NCBI GenBank assembly: GCA_002722295.1
Contig: PBLF01000030.1
Coordinates: forward strand, 181,689 to 245,688
Length of the DNA: 64,000 nt
Direction: 5' to 3'
From: Stappia sp.
GTDB taxonomy: Bacteria > Pseudomonadota > Alphaproteobacteria > Rhizobiales > Stappiaceae
Positions 43,845 through 53,342 of the stretch are shown one piece after another. Position numbers and translations under genes: made by a program. The notes under the pieces were generated by a model, which made no database searches, was not told where the DNA came from, and was given only the letters and a program-made list of their open reading frames with translations. Each line of letters opens with the position of its first letter. The stretch's first letter is position 1.

Positions 43845-45287
43845 ATGATCCTCGCCCGCTTCGCCGAGAGCCTGCCTGCCGGCACGGCGCTGCTTCCCGC
43901 TCTCAGGGCCGGCGTCATCGGTGAGGGACAGGCGTTTCAGGGCCCCTTCGGCGAACGTCGCCTCGTCTACGCCGACTACACGGCTTCCGGGCGGGCGCTT
44001 GCCCAGATCGAGAGCTTCGTCGCCGGGGAAATCCTGCCGTTTTATGCCAACAGCCACACGGAAGCCTCCTTCTGCGGCTCGTTCATGACCCGCGCGCGGG
44101 CCGAGGCGCGTTCGGTGATTGCGCGGGAGTTGAACGCGGGGCCGGGGATTTCCGTGATTTTCGCGGGGGCCGGCGCAACGGCGGGGATAAACCGGCTGGT
44201 GGCCCTGCTTCTCCCCGCCCGCGACGAAATGGCGGCGACAGGTGAGCGGCCCCTGGTGATCCACGGTCCCTATGAGCACCATTCCAACATTCTCCCCTGG
44301 CGCGAAAGCGGGGCCGAGGTCATCGAGATCGGCGAGGGGCCGGACGGCGGTCCGGACATGGAAGCGCTGAGGGCGGCCCTTGACGGGGCCGGCAAGGGCC
44401 GCCGGATCGTCGGTGCCTTCTCCGCGGCCTCGAACGTCACCGGAATTGTCACGGATGTCGTTGAAGTCACAAGGCTTCTGAAGTCCTTTGGCGCATTGGC
44501 CGTCTGGGACTACGCCGGCGGCGGGCCCTATCTGCCGATCGACATGGCACCGGCGCCGGACGCTCTCATCGACGCGATTGTCGTGTCGCCGCACAAGTTT
44601 CCGGGTGGACCCGCGGCCTCCGGCGTGCTGGCCCTGCGCGAGAGCGCGGTCCTGCGCAAGCAGCCGTCCTGGCCGGGTGGTGGCACCGTTTCCTTCGTCT
44701 CTCCCTGGGGGGAGGACTATTCCGGTTCGCTCGTCGCGCGCGAGGAGGCCGGAACGCCGGACATGCTCGGGGACATTCGCGCGGCGCTTGCCTTCCTGGT
44801 GAAGCGCGCGGTGGGGGTCGAGACCATCGTCGCGCGCGACAAGGATCTGGCAGAAAAGGCGTTCGCGGCCTGGGACAAGGTTCCGGAAATCGAGGTCCTG
44901 GCGGGGGACAGGCGGAACCGGCTGCCGATCTTCTCGTTCCGGGTGAAGGATCCCGCGGGCGGGTATATCCACCAGCAACTCGTGACGCGGATGCTGTCGG
45001 ACCACTACGGCATTCAGGCGCGTGGCGGATGTGCCTGCGCCGGGCCCTACGCGCATCGCCTGCTCGGCATCGACGAGGCCGCCTCGACGGCGCTTCGCGC
45101 CGCCATCGCCGCCGGCAACGAGATCGAGAAGCCGGGCTGGTGCCGGCTCAACCTCTCCTGGCTCTGCGATGATGAGACGGCGAGCTATATCATTGACAGT
45201 GTTGCGGAACTTGCCGGGCGGGCCGGAAGCCTCAAGCCGCTTTACACATGTGATCCGGCGACCGCGCGGTTCGCGGTCGCCGGCTGA
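43845..45287 (+). CDS. Class V PLP-dependent aminotransferase / cysteine-desulfurase-like enzyme
   Basis: A 480-residue fold-type I PLP enzyme. YADYTASGRAL near residue 45 and FYANSHTEASFCG match the cysteine-desulfurase group; the PLP lysine is in VVSPHKFPGGPAASGVLAL; GGCACAGPYAHRLLGI near residue 400 resembles the mobile Cys loop of desulfurases (RSGCACA-type), so a cysteine or selenocysteine lyase activity is plausible. It is about 70 residues longer than IscS. Divergent from an Lrp gene, which suggests an amino-acid substrate. It converges with the chemoreceptor gene. Confidence 0.88.
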   Translation: MILARFAESLPAGTALLPALRAGVIGEGQAFQGPFGERRLVYADYTASGRALAQIESFVAGEILPFYANSHTEASFCGSFMTRARAEARSVIARELNAGPGISVIFAGAGATAGINRLVALLLPARDEMAATGERPLVIHGPYEHHSNILPWRESGAEVIEIGEGPDGGPDMEALRAALDGAGKGRRIVGAFSAASNVTGIVTDVVEVTRLLKSFGALAVWDYAGGGPYLPIDMAPAPDALIDAIVVSPHKFPGGPAASGVLALRESAVLRKQPSWPGGGTVSFVSPWGEDYSGSLVAREEAGTPDMLGDIRAALAFLVKRAVGVETIVARDKDLAEKAFAAWDKVPEIEVLAGDRRNRLPIFSFRVKDPAGGYIHQQLVTRMLSDHYGIQARGGCACAGPYAHRLLGIDEAASTALRAAIAAGNEIEKPGWCRLNLSWLCDDETASYIIDSVAELAGRAGSLKPLYTCDPATARFAVAG

Positions 45288-45300
45288 GGTGGGCGCTGCC

Positions 45301-47460
45301 TCAGGCGGCGCGAACCGTTGCGAGGAAGGTGTCGACCTCGCTGCGCAGGCGCTCCGCCTGGGTCGAAAGCTCGTTGGCCGAGGCCAGGAGCTGGGTGCTC
45401 GACGCGCCGGTTTCCTGCGCGGCCGAGTTCACCATCACGATGTTCGAGCTGACCTCGGACATGCCGCTGGCGACCTGCTCGATGTTGCCCGCGATCTCCT
45501 GCGTTGCCGCGCTCTGCTGCGTCACCGCGCCGGAGATGGCGGTCGAGACGTTGCTCATCTCGCGGACCGTGCGGCCGATCTCGGTGATCGCGGAAACGGT
45601 GCCACGGGTCGAGGCCTGGATGCCCTTGATCTGGCCGCCGATCTCTTCCGTGGCGCGCGCCGTCTGGTTTGCCAGTGACTTGACCTCGGCGGCGACCACC
45701 GCGAAGCCCTTTCCGGCCTCGCCGGCACGGGCCGCCTCGATCGTCGCGTTGAGCGCCAGAAGGTTGGTCTGCTCGGCGATGTCGGTGATGAGCGCGATGA
45801 CCTCGCCGATCCGGTCGGCGGCGGTGGAAAGCTCGCCCACCTTGACGTTGGTCGCGTCGATGTTCTCGACCGCCGTCTGGGAGATCGACTGGGATTCGTC
45901 CACCTGACGGCCGATCTCCGAAATCGAGCTGGTCAGTTCCTCGGCGGCGCCCGAAACCGCCTGCACGTTGCAGCTTGCCTCCTCGGCGGCCGAGGCGACG
46001 ACCTGGGAGCGCTGCGAAGTCGCGTCCGCGCCCTCCGACAGGCTGTGCGCGGCGGCAAGCATCTCGGTCGCGGCCGAGGCGACCGTCTCCACGATGCCGC
46101 CGATGGCGTGCTCGAACTCGTTGGCGAGCTTTTCCCGGGCCACGCGGGCCTCGGCATCGAGGCGTGCCTTGGCTTCCGCCTGCTCCGCCTCGAGCCGCTT
46201 CACCTCGACGGCATTGTCCTTGAACACCTGGACGGCCGCAGCCATCTCGCCAATCTCGTCCTTGCGGGTCGTGTCCGGGATCTCGATGGAGAGGTCGCCG
46301 CCGGCGATCTCGCGCATGACGCCGCTCATGCGGCCGATGGGCTTCGAGATCGTACGGGCGAAGAGGAAACCGCCGACGCCCATGACGAGCACCACGATGC
46401 CGCCGATAAGCGCGAAGCGGAGTGCCATCGCGTTGATCGGAGCCTGGATCTCGGCCATGTCGATCTCGGACAGAAGCGCCCAGTTCGTTCCCTCGAAGGT
46501 GAGGGGTGTGTAGGAGGCGAGCACCGGCTGGCCGCGATAGTCGGTCGAGATCGCGACGTCGCTCTTGCCGGCGAGCGCGTTGCGCACCGATGGCGTGTCC
46601 GACTTGCGGTTCAGGATCGAGGAGGGGGCTCCCTTTTCGCGGAAACGGCTCTCGGAGCGCATCAGGAAGTCGGTGCCCACGATGTAGCTTTCGCCGGTTT
46701 TGCCCAGGCCGATGGCATTGTTCATGATCGCGTTGATGCGATCGATGGGCATTTGGAACACGAGCGCGCCCTCGAAGGCGCCGGAGGCGTCATGGATCGG
46801 CGATGCAATGAAGCTCGCAGGCGCATCCGCCGATGGGGCATAGGGCGCGAAGTCGACGAAGGCCGCGGTTCCGGCCCCGGGATTGGCGACAACCTTGGCG
46901 AAAACCTCCGCAAGACCGCTGTTGCGCCACTCGCCGGTCTTCAGGTTGGTGCCGTAGTCCGGCTCCTTGAACACCGAGTAGACGACGTTTCCGGCCGCAT
47001 CGAGCAGGAAGACGTCGTAGTAGCCGCGCGTCTGCTGCACCTGGCGCAGCCAGGGATGGAAGGAGGCGTGGGCCTGCGAATACGCGGACCCGTCACCGGC
47101 CGCGTCGAGTTTGTGCTTCTGGCCGGTGGGATGCGGGTTGTCGCCGATGTAGGCCTTTCGCAGGGCGTCATTGGCGCCGCTGCCGGCCTGCGTTTCGCCG
47201 TAGGTGTCCCGCATCCGTTCGAGGGCAGTACGCACCGTGTCGTTCGCCGCAAGCAGCTTGAGGTCGTCGTCGATGCTGGCCAGATAGCTCGAGATTTCGG
47301 ACTTTCTGGACGCGGCGGTCGCGCGCATGGACTCAAGCGAGGCATTGAACATGCCCTCGCGCGAGGCCTGGTAGCCCACAATCGCGGTGATCGCCGTCGC
47401 GGCCGCCACCGCGAATCCCACCAGGAGCGGGATCTTGTGCGAGATGCGAAGTGATTTCAT
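45301..47460 (-). CDS. Methyl-accepting chemotaxis protein with Cache sensor domain
   Basis: A 719-residue chemoreceptor. A transmembrane helix lies at about residues 9-30, and a periplasmic double-Cache-like sensor at 35-335 ([42 protein letters not shown]). A second helix is at about 345-367 ([19 protein letters not shown]). HAMP follows ([24 protein letters not shown]), then the long signalling hairpin whose tip is [20 protein letters not shown]. It signals to CheA/CheW. No C-terminal CheR-docking pentapeptide is seen. The 150-base upstream region is AT-rich. Ligand unknown, though Cache domains often bind amino acids or carboxylates. Confidence 0.95.
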   Translation of the reverse strand: MKSLRISHKIPLLVGFAVAAATAITAIVGYQASREGMFNASLESMRATAASRKSEISSYLASIDDDLKLLAANDTVRTALERMRDTYGETQAGSGANDALRKAYIGDNPHPTGQKHKLDAAGDGSAYSQAHASFHPWLRQVQQTRGYYDVFLLDAAGNVVYSVFKEPDYGTNLKTGEWRNSGLAEVFAKVVANPGAGTAAFVDFAPYAPSADAPASFIASPIHDASGAFEGALVFQMPIDRINAIMNNAIGLGKTGESYIVGTDFLMRSESRFREKGAPSSILNRKSDTPSVRNALAGKSDVAISTDYRGQPVLASYTPLTFEGTNWALLSEIDMAEIQAPINAMALRFALIGGIVVLVMGVGGFLFARTISKPIGRMSGVMREIAGGDLSIEIPDTTRKDEIGEMAAAVQVFKDNAVEVKRLEAEQAEAKARLDAEARVAREKLANEFEHAIGGIVETVASAATEMLAAAHSLSEGADATSQRSQVVASAAEEASCNVQAVSGAAEELTSSISEIGRQVDESQSISQTAVENIDATNVKVGELSTAADRIGEVIALITDIAEQTNLLALNATIEAARAGEAGKGFAVVAAEVKSLANQTARATEEIGGQIKGIQASTRGTVSAITEIGRTVREMSNVSTAISGAVTQQSAATQEIAGNIEQVASGMSEVSSNIVMVNSAAQETGASSTQLLASANELSTQAERLRSEVDTFLATVRAA

Positions 47461-47610
47461 GCCAGTGCCGCCTTTTCCAGCAGGTTATTCATCGGCACTA
47501 ATGACACTGTTCCCTTGCGTAGTTGTTAAACAATAATAATAAATGTATTGGTATTTATGTGTATGCTTATGGTTGTATCTAATCCCTTTGGCTAGGCTGA
47601 TTTCGAGATT

Positions 47611-48786
47611 TTAGCGGCTCAGGTCTTTCATGGCCTCGTCGAGGCCCTCAAGCGTCATGGGATAGTGGCGCCCTTCCATGAGCGTGCGGATCATCTGGAT
47701 CGAATGGGTGTAGGACCAGTGCCGCTCGGCGACGGGGTTCAGCCACACCGACTTCGGGTAATGGCTTGTCAGTCGCTCCATCCAGACCGAACCGGCCTCC
47801 TCGTTCCAGTGCTCCACCGATCCGCCGGCATAGGCGATCTCATAGGGGCTCATGGAGGCGTCACCGACGAAGATCAGCTTGTAGTCGGGGCCGTATTTGT
47901 GCAGCACGTCCCAGGTCGGGATGCGTTCCGAGTGGCGGCGGGCGTTGTTCTTCCACACGAACTCGTAAGGGCAATTGTGGAAATAGAAGTATTCCAGGAC
48001 CTTGAACTCGGTGCGGGCGGCGGAGAACAGTTCCTCGCAGACGCGGATGTGATCGTCCATCGAGCCGCCGATGTCGAAGAACAGCAGAACCTTCACCGCG
48101 TTGCGTCGTTCGGGGCGCATTCGGATGTCCAGCAGGCCCTTGTGGGCTGTGGAGCGGATCGTGTCGTCGAGGTCGAGTTCCTCGGCCGCGCCCTGTCGGG
48201 CGAAGCGGCGCAGGCGTTTCAGCGCGACCTTGATGTTGCGGGTGCCCAGTTCGACGGTGTCGTCGAGATCGCGGAAGCTGCGCTGGTCCCAGACCTTGAC
48301 CGCGCGCCGGTGCCTGCTCCGGTCCTGGCCGATGCGCACGCCTTCCGGATTGTAGCCGTAGGCGCCGAAGGGTGAGGTGCCGGCGGTGCCGATCCACTTC
48401 GAGCCGCCCTGGTGGCGGTCCTTCTGTTCCCTGAGGCGTTCGCGCAAGGTTTCCATGAGTTTCTCGAAGCCGCCCAGGGCCTCGATCTGGGCCTTTTCCT
48501 CCTCCGAAAGGTGTTTCTCGGCGAGCTTGCGCAGCCACTCCTCGGGGATGGATTCCGCCTCTATTGCCTCGCCCAGCTCGAGACCCTTGAAGGTCTCGCC
48601 AAACACCCGGTCGAACTTGTCGAGATTGGCCTCGTTCTTCACCAGAAGCGCGCGGGCGAGATAATAGAAATCTTCGACCTGCTTTTCGGCGAGGTCGGCC
48701 TCCAGCGCTTCCATCAGCGTCAGGTACTCGCGCAGGGAAACCGGAACGCCCGCACCGCGCAGGTTGGTCAGGAACGTAATGAACAT
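47611..48786 (-). CDS. VWA-domain CoxE-like protein
   Basis: A 391-residue protein of the VWA containing CoxE family. The MIDAS motif appears as FFDIGGSMDDH, a DxGxS variant of DxSxS, in the last 200 residues; residues 1-60 are the conserved N-terminus FITFLTNLRGAGVPVSLREYLTLMEALE. CoxE-like proteins work with MoxR AAA+ ATPases to mature or remodel metalloenzymes. A MoxR gene does occur, at 54400-55245, but 5.6 kb away with other genes between, unlike the usual adjacent pair. Confidence 0.92.
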   Translation of the reverse strand: MFITFLTNLRGAGVPVSLREYLTLMEALEADLAEKQVEDFYYLARALLVKNEANLDKFDRVFGETFKGLELGEAIEAESIPEEWLRKLAEKHLSEEEKAQIEALGGFEKLMETLRERLREQKDRHQGGSKWIGTAGTSPFGAYGYNPEGVRIGQDRSRHRRAVKVWDQRSFRDLDDTVELGTRNIKVALKRLRRFARQGAAEELDLDDTIRSTAHKGLLDIRMRPERRNAVKVLLFFDIGGSMDDHIRVCEELFSAARTEFKVLEYFYFHNCPYEFVWKNNARRHSERIPTWDVLHKYGPDYKLIFVGDASMSPYEIAYAGGSVEHWNEEAGSVWMERLTSHYPKSVWLNPVAERHWSYTHSIQMIRTLMEGRHYPMTLEGLDEAMKDLSR

Positions 48787-48856
48787 GCCACGTTTATAGG
48801 AGAGCGCGCGGCGTCTTGCCAGCCGCTTGCCGTCGCGCGCCCGCGTTCGGGCTTCC

Positions 48857-49165
48857 CTATCCGGCGAGCTTGCCGAGAAGCGCGGAGAGGTCGGCGTCTT
48901 CCATCTTCAGCGTGACACGCTCGCCGGAGCCGGAAAGCGTCTTGAAGCGGGCACCCATCAGGTTCTCGCCGATCACGTCGGCCAGAACCGATGGAGACAT
49001 GTCGTTGATCTCGATATTGAAAGTGCCGCCCAATTCCTTCGGGTCGATCGCCGTCGCGGAGCTTTCGCACCATGTGGTGCATTCGCCGGTGTCGTGATTG
49101 TAGATCGCGGCACATCCGTTCGGGCAAGTGATCGAGCACCCATGCCCGGCGTTGCAGGTTGCCAT
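48857..49165 (-). CDS. Small cysteine-rich protein of unknown function
   Basis: A 102-residue protein that I do not recognise. The first 33 residues hold six cysteines at 4, 10, 14, 18, 29 and 33 (CX5CX3CX3CX10CX3C) with His8 and His24, suggesting metal binding or disulfides. The rest is acidic and predicted as small alpha/beta (FNIEINDMSPSVLADVIGENL). No signal peptide precedes it, so metal or Fe-S binding in the cytoplasm is more likely than disulfides. ATG 49165 is preceded by GGAATTTCG-type sequence on the minus strand (AAAGGAATT). The upstream 136 bases are AT-rich. Confidence 0.75.
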   Translation of the reverse strand: MATCNAGHGCSITCPNGCAAIYNHDTGECTTWCESSATAIDPKELGGTFNIEINDMSPSVLADVIGENLMGARFKTLSGSGERVTLKMEDADLSALLGKLAG

Positions 49166-49301
49166 GACGAAATTCCTTTCTTGCAATTGCGGTAAACATG
49201 CCGAGCGCGAAAACAGGATGAAATTACCTTGCGTCAGCTTTTTGAATTTACGCCTCTGAATTGCAAGAGTCAAAATTGCTCTCCCTGAATTGCCTCCGGC
49301 C

Positions 49302-50378
49302 TCAAGGTGCCCTTGGCGCCTCGCGGCGCCCTTCGGCCGTCTCGATCAGGGCACGTGCCTCGGGATCGGAGCGGAAGAGTTCTCCCATGACATCGGAAAC
49401 GGCGGGGCCGCCGCCATCGACAAAGGGCGCGGGGCGGCACACGGCGATGGCGGCAATGCCGACACGGGCGGTCAAAAGGCCGTTGATGACGCCTTCGCCC
49501 AGACGGGCCGAAAGCCGTGCCGCGATGCCGTGGCCCAGCAACTGGGAGACGAGGCTGTCGCCGGCCGCCATGCCGCCCGTCATCGCAAGATGGGCCGCGA
49601 CGTGGCGGGCAAGACGGAGGAAGCCGAAAAAGCCCGGGCGTCCGCCGTAGAGGGTGGCCAGCCGGCGCATGATGCGCAGGTTTTCAAGAAGCACCACGGC
49701 GAGATCGAGCGCCGCACGCGGAGAGACGGCCGTGACCACCGACACGCGCTTGACGCTGTCGCGCACGATGCGCACCGCGCGTGCGTCGAGCGGCGCGAGC
49801 AGCTCGCGTTCGGCAAGGCGGACGAGATCGCGCCCGTCGATGACCTCCGCCAGATGGGCCTTCAGGGCCGCGCGGCCGCCGGCGGTGTCCGGGCGGTCGC
49901 CATAGAGCGCGACGAGGTCGGCCAGACCCTTGCGGGCCGTGCGTTCGTCGTCCGCCTCGGCGGCGCTTGCAAGCGTTACGCGGGTGTCGTCGATCCTGCG
50001 CAAGCGCATGAGGCCGAAGACCTCGCGCAGGACCAGGCCGAAAGCCGCCAGAACGGCCAGTGCCGCAAGCGCCACGCCGAACCAGCCCAGCCAGTCCGTG
50101 CGCGAGAAAAGATCGCGAATGAGCGCGTCGACCGAGATGCCTACGGCGAGTGAGGCGAGGCCACCGAGCCCGGCCATGAGCCAGCGTCCCCAGTGGATGC
50201 CACGCCGTTCCGGCAGCGCCCGGGCCTCTTGTCCGGCATCGAAGGCGTGTGCGTCGGCCTGTGGGTCGACGCTCTCCTCGACACGCGGTCCGCCACTGCC
50301 GGGCCGCACGGTGTCGAGGCGCACGGCACGAGGCGCGCGGGGCTTTCTGACGGTGTCGTCGCGGGGGCGTTCGCTCAT
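49302..50378 (-). CDS. TIGR01620/YcjF-like membrane protein (DUF697)
   Basis: A 358-residue inner-membrane protein of the YcjF/TIGR01620 group. Two hydrophobic helices lie at about residues 68-90 (GRWLMAGLGGLASLAVGISVDALI) and 100-122 (WFGVALAALAVLAAFGLVL), with the DUF697 domain after residue 190 (VSVVTAVSPRAALDLAVVLLENLRIMRRL). It pairs with the YcjX-like GTPase gene, whose stop overlaps its start by four bases (ATGA at 50375-50378), so translation is coupled. In E. coli the pair is phage-shock linked; here no psp genes are visible. Confidence 0.92.
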   Translation of the reverse strand: MSERPRDDTVRKPRAPRAVRLDTVRPGSGGPRVEESVDPQADAHAFDAGQEARALPERRGIHWGRWLMAGLGGLASLAVGISVDALIRDLFSRTDWLGWFGVALAALAVLAAFGLVLREVFGLMRLRRIDDTRVTLASAAEADDERTARKGLADLVALYGDRPDTAGGRAALKAHLAEVIDGRDLVRLAERELLAPLDARAVRIVRDSVKRVSVVTAVSPRAALDLAVVLLENLRIMRRLATLYGGRPGFFGFLRLARHVAAHLAMTGGMAAGDSLVSQLLGHGIAARLSARLGEGVINGLLTARVGIAAIAVCRPAPFVDGGGPAVSDVMGELFRSDPEARALIETAEGRREAPRAP

Positions 50379-51868
50379 GCGAGACGGTCTCCGATCAGGA
50401 ACTGAAGGGCACGATCAAGGCGGATGTGGGGGAGGGAGAGCGTCATGCCCTCGGCGGTCCGCTGGAGCTCTGGCGGACGAAAGCGCACGTAGCGCACGCC
50501 GGCCCCGGCTGGAGCCGCGCCGCTGGCGAACAGCCTTTCGGGATCGTCGGGAAGGTCTCCAGGAAAGAGGGCGATCTCGGTCTTTCCATCATAGGTCTCG
50601 CCATCGACCCGCTCGCCGGCAAGCGGCGTGCCGAGGATCGCCGGCATGGCTTCGCCGTCATGGGTAAGCGTTGCCTCGCGTGTGGCGCGGATCGCGGCGA
50701 GAGCCAGCACGTCGACCTCCGCGCCACTGTATTCGGCCCGTTCGATCGCGCGTGCGACGAGGCGGCGAAGCACCGCCTCAAGGCGGTCGTGGTCGGCACG
50801 GTTGAGGTGGTCCGCCTTGGTCGCGGCGAAGAGGATCCGGTCGATCCGGCGCACGAAAACCGAAAACAGCCGCGACACGCGGCCGGGGCGGAAGGCGGCC
50901 AGGATCTCGGCGAGCGCGGTTTCCAGATCCGCAAGTGCCTCGGGACCGGCGTTCAGCGCATTCAGGGCGTCGACGAGCACGATCTGGCGGTCGAGGCGGG
51001 CGAAGTGATCGCGAAAGAAGGGGCGCACCACATGCTTGCGGTAGCTCTCGTAGCGGCGCTCCATCATGGCCGCGAGCGAGCCGGCGGGCAGGGCTCCCTC
51101 GTGAGCCGACAGGTCCAGCGGCGCGAAGGTCAGCGCCGGGGAACCTTCCAGGTCGCCGGGCATGAGAAAGCGGCCCGGCGGCAGCATGGACAGCGCGTGT
51201 TCGTCCGCCCGGCAGGCGGCAAGGAAACGCGTGTAGAGTTCGGCAAGGCGGCGTGCGTCGGCCTCCTGCGCAGGGGCAAGCGGGTCGACGGATTGCAGCT
51301 CGCGCAGGTAGTCGGCGGCGATGGCATGGCGCCCGTCGGCGCGGGCCCGCCCGACCGCCTCCCCGGCGAAGGTGCGGTAGTCCTTGCCCAGAAGCGGCAG
51401 GTCGAGGAGCCATTCGCCGGGATAGTCGACGATGTCGAGGTGCAGGCGCCCGCGTCCGAGCGCGCGGTTGAAGAAGCTCGCGGACTCATAGTCGATGGTC
51501 AGGCGCAACTCGGAGATCTGCCGCGTCGACTGGGGCCAGAGCCGTTCGTCGAGCAGGGTGGAGACATGGGCCTCGACGTCGAAACGGGGCACCTCGTCGT
51601 CGGGCTGGGGTTCTAGCCGCGCACCGGTGACGCGTCCCTGGGACGCCGCCTCGAACAGGGGCAGGCGACCGCCGTGAACGAGATTGTGGACCAGTGCCGT
51701 GATGAAGACGGTCTTGCCGGCACGCGACAGGCCCGTCACGCCAAGGCGGACGGAGGGCGTGCCAAGGTCGCCGACGGCATCGGTCAGGTTCTCGAACGAG
51801 TGGCGAAGATCGTCGCCGAAACGCGTCAGGAAGGTGTCTTGCGTCAATGTCTTTCTCCGCACCGCCAT
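50375..51868 (-). CDS. YcjX-like GTP-binding protein (DUF463)
   Basis: A 497-residue P-loop protein of the YcjX family. The P loop is GVTGLSRAGKTVFITALVHNL at about residues 43-63. Further family phrases are LHLDIVDYPGEWLLDLPLLGKDY (Walker B/G3-like DxPGEW) and FAATKADHLNRADHD (a TKxD-like G4 motif). YcjX proteins bind GTP and associate with stress responses and the membrane partner YcjF. It overlaps the downstream YcjF-like gene by four bases. SixA-like gene lies 36 bases upstream, probably in the same transcript. Confidence 0.92.
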   Translation of the reverse strand: MAVRRKTLTQDTFLTRFGDDLRHSFENLTDAVGDLGTPSVRLGVTGLSRAGKTVFITALVHNLVHGGRLPLFEAASQGRVTGARLEPQPDDEVPRFDVEAHVSTLLDERLWPQSTRQISELRLTIDYESASFFNRALGRGRLHLDIVDYPGEWLLDLPLLGKDYRTFAGEAVGRARADGRHAIAADYLRELQSVDPLAPAQEADARRLAELYTRFLAACRADEHALSMLPPGRFLMPGDLEGSPALTFAPLDLSAHEGALPAGSLAAMMERRYESYRKHVVRPFFRDHFARLDRQIVLVDALNALNAGPEALADLETALAEILAAFRPGRVSRLFSVFVRRIDRILFAATKADHLNRADHDRLEAVLRRLVARAIERAEYSGAEVDVLALAAIRATREATLTHDGEAMPAILGTPLAGERVDGETYDGKTEIALFPGDLPDDPERLFASGAAPAGAGVRYVRFRPPELQRTAEGMTLSLPHIRLDRALQFLIGDRLA

Positions 51869-51904
51869 GTGGGGAGGGGCCGTCGGGCGTGCAAGTTCGG
51901 CCCG

Positions 51905-52456
51905 TCAGACGCTGTCGGGAAGGGCGGAAAGGCGATCGGGCGCCGGCAGGTGGCGGGGCTGGGCAAGGGCGGCCAGGCGGGCGCAGCCGGGGCGGACGTC
52001 GCGCCAGTCCCCGACGGCGAGATCCAGCACGGCGAGCGTGGCGGTCGGATACTTGCGCATGACGGCATCGAGAAGGCCGCGCTCGCTCTGGCCGGCAAGT
52101 TCCAGGACGGTGTCCTGGCAGGCGGGATTGTGGCCGACAACCATGAGGCAACGGGCGTCGCCGCCCTGGGTCTGCAGGATGTCGAGATAGCCGAGGTCGC
52201 CGTCGTCATACAGCGCCTGGGGCATGTCCGTTTCCGCGGGTGGGGGGAGGTGCGGCAACACCAGTTCGAGCGTCTGGCGGGTGCGCAGGGCGGGTGAACA
52301 CAGGACCTTGTCGGGCGTGAGCCCATGGGTTGCCATATGGGCGCCGACGAGGGGCGCGGCCTTGCGTCCGCGCGCGTTCAGGGGGCGGTCGAAGTCGCGC
52401 GATGCCCCGCTGGTCCAGTCGGACTTTGCATGGCGGAGCACGAGCAATCGCAACAT
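51905..52456 (-). CDS. SixA-like histidine phosphatase
   Basis: A 183-residue phosphoglycerate-mutase-superfamily protein. The catalytic RHG-type motif is VLRHAKSDW (His9), with NARGRKAAPLVGAHM and VVGHNPACQD carrying the second catalytic His. SixA removes phosphate from histidine on Hpt domains or PTSNtr proteins. ATG 52456 gives the standard start MLRLLVLRHAK; the frame extends 50 codons upstream without family features. It stands at the head of the ycjX/ycjF group. Confidence 0.92.
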   Translation of the reverse strand: MLRLLVLRHAKSDWTSGASRDFDRPLNARGRKAAPLVGAHMATHGLTPDKVLCSPALRTRQTLELVLPHLPPPAETDMPQALYDDGDLGYLDILQTQGGDARCLMVVGHNPACQDTVLELAGQSERGLLDAVMRKYPTATLAVLDLAVGDWRDVRPGCARLAALAQPRHLPAPDRLSALPDSV

Positions 52457-52544
52457 CTGGCTTCTCCAAGAGCGGTGGGCGTCGCGACCCGCGGCGCATG
52501 ATCCTGCGGGATCTAACCACAGCCGGCGGGTCGCGTCTTGCATC

Positions 52545-52769
52545 TTAGGGCGTGGTGGCGGGATCGCCCGATCGATATTCGAGCAGGTCGCCGGGCTGGC
52601 ACTCAAGAACCTCGCAGATGCGTTCGAGCGTGTCGAAGCGGACGCCCTTCACCTTGCCCGACTTGAGAAGCGAGACGTTCTGCTCGGTGATGCCGATGCG
52701 TTCGGCCAGTTCGCGTGAGCGCATCTTCCGCCGCGCCAGCATGACATCGAGATTGATGATGATCGGCAT
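52545..52769 (-). CDS. XRE-family small regulator
   Basis: A 74-residue Cro/CI-type helix-turn-helix protein (MRSRELAERIGITEQNVSLLKSGKVKGVRFDTLERICEVLEC in outline), of the group that accompanies DUF2975 membrane proteins. Its start lies 10 bases after the DUF2975 stop, so both are one operon. It probably regulates that operon. Confidence 0.9.
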   Translation of the reverse strand: MPIIINLDVMLARRKMRSRELAERIGITEQNVSLLKSGKVKGVRFDTLERICEVLECQPGDLLEYRSGDPATTP

Positions 52770-52778
52770 GGGGCTTCC

Positions 52779-53342
52779 TTACACGAACTGGCGGTTCTCG
52801 TCAGCGACACGGGCGGCCTCCTCCAGCGCCCAGCCGAGGATCACGAGCAGCATTCCCGCAATGATGGCAAGCAGGTCGCTGGATCCGAAGCCCACGGCAA
52901 GCTCGCGCATGCCCGGCGGGTTCGACCAGGTGGCGGCAACGCTGGCCGCGGCGCGCGTGAGGATCGTCACGGGAGCGAGGCAGGCGACGACGATGCCGAT
53001 GCGCTTCAGCCGAAGACCGCTTGCAGGGACCAGGATGTCGCCTTGCGCAAAGGCCAGAAACAGCCGGCGCAGGATTTCAAGGCCGCAAAGGGTCAGTCCC
53101 AGGGGCACCGCAGCCAGAAGCAGCAGCGCGGCGCGGCTCGAAGCGTCAAGTGATCCGGTGGCCGGAGCGTTCAGGGCCTCGAGCAACAGGCCGTCGACGC
53201 CTCCGGAGCCGAAGACCGCGACCAGCACCAGAAGCACGGGCAGGCCGGCAATCATCACAAGGAGAACGCCGGCCATGATCCGGCTGAGGCGGACGATACG
53301 GGCAAGCCGCGCTGCCGAGGCGTCGGAAGGGGGAACGGGCAT
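52779..53342 (-). CDS. DUF2975 family membrane protein
   Basis: A 187-residue protein with four predicted helices (about residues 20-45, 67-90, 110-132 and 150-170), the DUF2975 layout, with ILRRLFLAFAQGDIL as a conserved loop. Function not known; the family is nearly always encoded with a small XRE regulator, which is the case here. ATG 53342 was chosen because the upstream open frame has no family features. The upstream DNA at 53350-53415 is strongly AT-rich. Confidence 0.85.
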   Translation of the reverse strand: MPVPPSDASAARLARIVRLSRIMAGVLLVMIAGLPVLLVLVAVFGSGGVDGLLLEALNAPATGSLDASSRAALLLLAAVPLGLTLCGLEILRRLFLAFAQGDILVPASGLRLKRIGIVVACLAPVTILTRAAASVAATWSNPPGMRELAVGFGSSDLLAIIAGMLLVILGWALEEAARVADENRQFV

